From positions 62,001 to 126,000 of the forward strand of contig DATJAL010000052.1 of the NCBI GenBank assembly GCA_035516255.1: a DNA stretch of 64,000 nt, in the 5' to 3' direction. The position numbers and the translations under genes were made by a program. This DNA is from Chitinivibrionales bacterium. Its GTDB lineage: Bacteria > Fibrobacterota > Chitinivibrionia > Chitinivibrionales > FEN-1185. The notes below the pieces were generated by a model. The model was not told where the DNA came from. It did not search any database and saw nothing but the letters and a program-made list of their open reading frames with translations. This document shows, in pieces, positions 63,109 to 64,000 of the stretch; positions within the stretch are counted from its first letter, which is position 1; each line of letters begins with the position of its first letter.

Positions 63109-64000
63109 ATGGTAGAACGCACAAGCTATTCCCGCATTAAAAAAGTCATGGATTTGCCGGATCTTCTGGAGATCCAGACCGAATCCTATGCCGCCTTTTT
63201 ACAGGCCGACATTTCCCCCCGACAGAGGAAGAAGCAGGGACTTCACGGCGTTTTTCACAGCCTCTTTCCGGTCAATGACGTGAAAGGGTATTACTCGCTC
63301 GAGTACGACGGGTACAAACTCGGGGTTCCGAAATATACCATAAAAGAATGTAAGGAGCGGGGAATGACCTTTGCCGCGCCCCTTAAAGTCGATATGTCGC
63401 TCCTGGTGTACGAGCAGGACGGCGAGGTCAAGAAGTTCGTCGAGAAGATCACCAACGAAGTGTACGTGGGCGAAATCCCGCTCATGACCGAACGCGGCAC
63501 CTTCGTGATCAACGGCGCCGAGCGTGTGATTGTGAGCCAGCTGCATCGTTCGCCGGGCATCACCTTTGACGAGGAGGAGCAGCCCAACGGCGAGAAGGAG
63601 ATGACCGCGCGCATCATCCCGCAGCGCGGATCATGGGTCGAGATGATCCTCGACGCCGACGACGTGCTCACCATAAACATCGATCGCCGCAAGAAGATGC
63701 CCGCCACCATCCTGCTGCGCGCGCTCGGCTATTCCACCGACGAAAAGCTTCTTGCGCTGTTCCATGAACGAGAAAACGTCGACGTTGGCGCAAAGGGAAA
63801 GGAAAAAATAGTCGGAAACGTCAACGCCGTAACGTTGTTCAACAAGGAAACCGGCGAAATCATCCTTGACGCCAACGAGATCATCACCGAGGAAAAATAC
63901 GCGAACCTTGTCTCGAATAAAATCGGCGAGGTGCAGATCCTCGCCAACGTCCCGAATCCCGAAAACATGATCATCCGCAACACCATCGAGCGGGACCCGA
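63109..64000 (+). CDS. rpoB: RNA polymerase beta subunit (partial, N-terminal part only)
   Basis: MVERTSYSRIKKVMDLPDLLEIQTESYAAFLQ matches the RpoB N-terminus; VYVGEIPLMTERGTFVINGAERVIVSQLHRSPG is the most conserved N-terminal block. About 297 residues are visible before the right edge. GAGGGG lies 8 bases before the ATG. It continues rplK-rplA-rplJ-rplL-rpoB-rpoC order. Confidence 0.98.
   Translation, partial: MVERTSYSRIKKVMDLPDLLEIQTESYAAFLQADISPRQRKKQGLHGVFHSLFPVNDVKGYYSLEYDGYKLGVPKYTIKECKERGMTFAAPLKVDMSLLVYEQDGEVKKFVEKITNEVYVGEIPLMTERGTFVINGAERVIVSQLHRSPGITFDEEEQPNGEKEMTARIIPQRGSWVEMILDADDVLTINIDRRKKMPATILLRALGYSTDEKLLALFHERENVDVGAKGKEKIVGNVNAVTLFNKETGEIILDANEIITEEKYANLVSNKIGEVQILANVPNPENMIIRNTIERDP

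Overview
This 64-kb window looks like a chromosomal segment of a Gram-negative, polysaccharide-degrading bacterium of the Fibrobacterota/Chitinispirillia neighbourhood of the FCB group. This is inference from gene content, not a tree. The pointers are a TIGR02147-family regulator, secreted proteins with sorting-domain-like beta-sandwich modules of type IX (Por) type, secreted GH3 enzymes, a very long GreA-type protein, and a moderately high-GC, mostly intron-less operon layout with intergenic repeats typical of environmental genomes. No phage, integrase, intact insertion sequence, CRISPR array or rRNA operon was seen.

Layout. 1-3 kb: the end of a flavodoxin-fold reductase, two secreted proteins with overlapping ends, and an FHA-DUF4388 signalling protein. 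3-6 kb: a 706-residue GreA-tailed protein and a HAD phosphatase. 6-14.5 kb: a saccharide-related block, with a GH3 beta-glucosidase, a second GH3-like protein whose catalytic residues are replaced, a lipoprotein with DUF2341/LamG-like lectin modules and, overlapping it, the TIGR02147 regulator. 14.7-22 kb: small envelope proteins, an exported MsrB-MsrA fusion, a rhomboid protease with TPR-like tail, a membrane protein that starts with an E2/UBC-like domain, and glyoxalase II. 22.5-27.5 kb: two redox operons (Rieske, glutaredoxin, ferredoxin:thioredoxin-reductase-like, Rieske; and OsmC, radical SAM/SPASM, PCP_red-like, thioesterase) around a DUF763 gene. 27.5-32.3 kb: an AT-rich orphan gene, a Tat-exported DUF362 protein, a DUF6599-like protein and a secreted beta-helix protein. 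32.5-37.3 kb: an operon lepA, degenerate signal-peptidase-like gene, trpB, trpA. 37.8-39.7 kb: a MurC-like ligase with altered P-loop overlapping an L,D-transpeptidase. 39.8-49.9 kb: LOG protein, divergent Tex, argS-rsfS-LytR_C-panD, a bifunctional-nuclease family protein and purA. 50-57.7 kb: XPB-like helicase, small lipoprotein, fused TRAP permease, purM, cysS, clpP. 57.7-64 kb: the classic translation/transcription cluster, with four tRNAs, tuf, rpmG, tRNA-Trp, secE, nusG, rplK, rplA, rplJ, rplL and the start of rpoB.

Cross-cutting themes. (i) Several housekeeping or enzymatic families carry substitutions exactly at signature residues: ArgRS lacks the HIGH-type motif, EF-Tu has an unusual switch I, the LepB-like protein has no Ser/Lys dyad, one GH3 has Glu for the nucleophile Asp, L33 lacks the fourth zinc cysteine, and the YkuD protein has Cys for the motif Arg. 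(ii) Intergenic gaps carry at least four families of short dispersed repeats. The most striking is a roughly 110-225 bp GC-rich element with five recognisable copies, one of which contains a 46-bp perfect palindrome. (iii) The E2-like/zinc-ribbon/transmembrane protein and the lectin-TIGR02147 pair are the best candidates for little-described biology.
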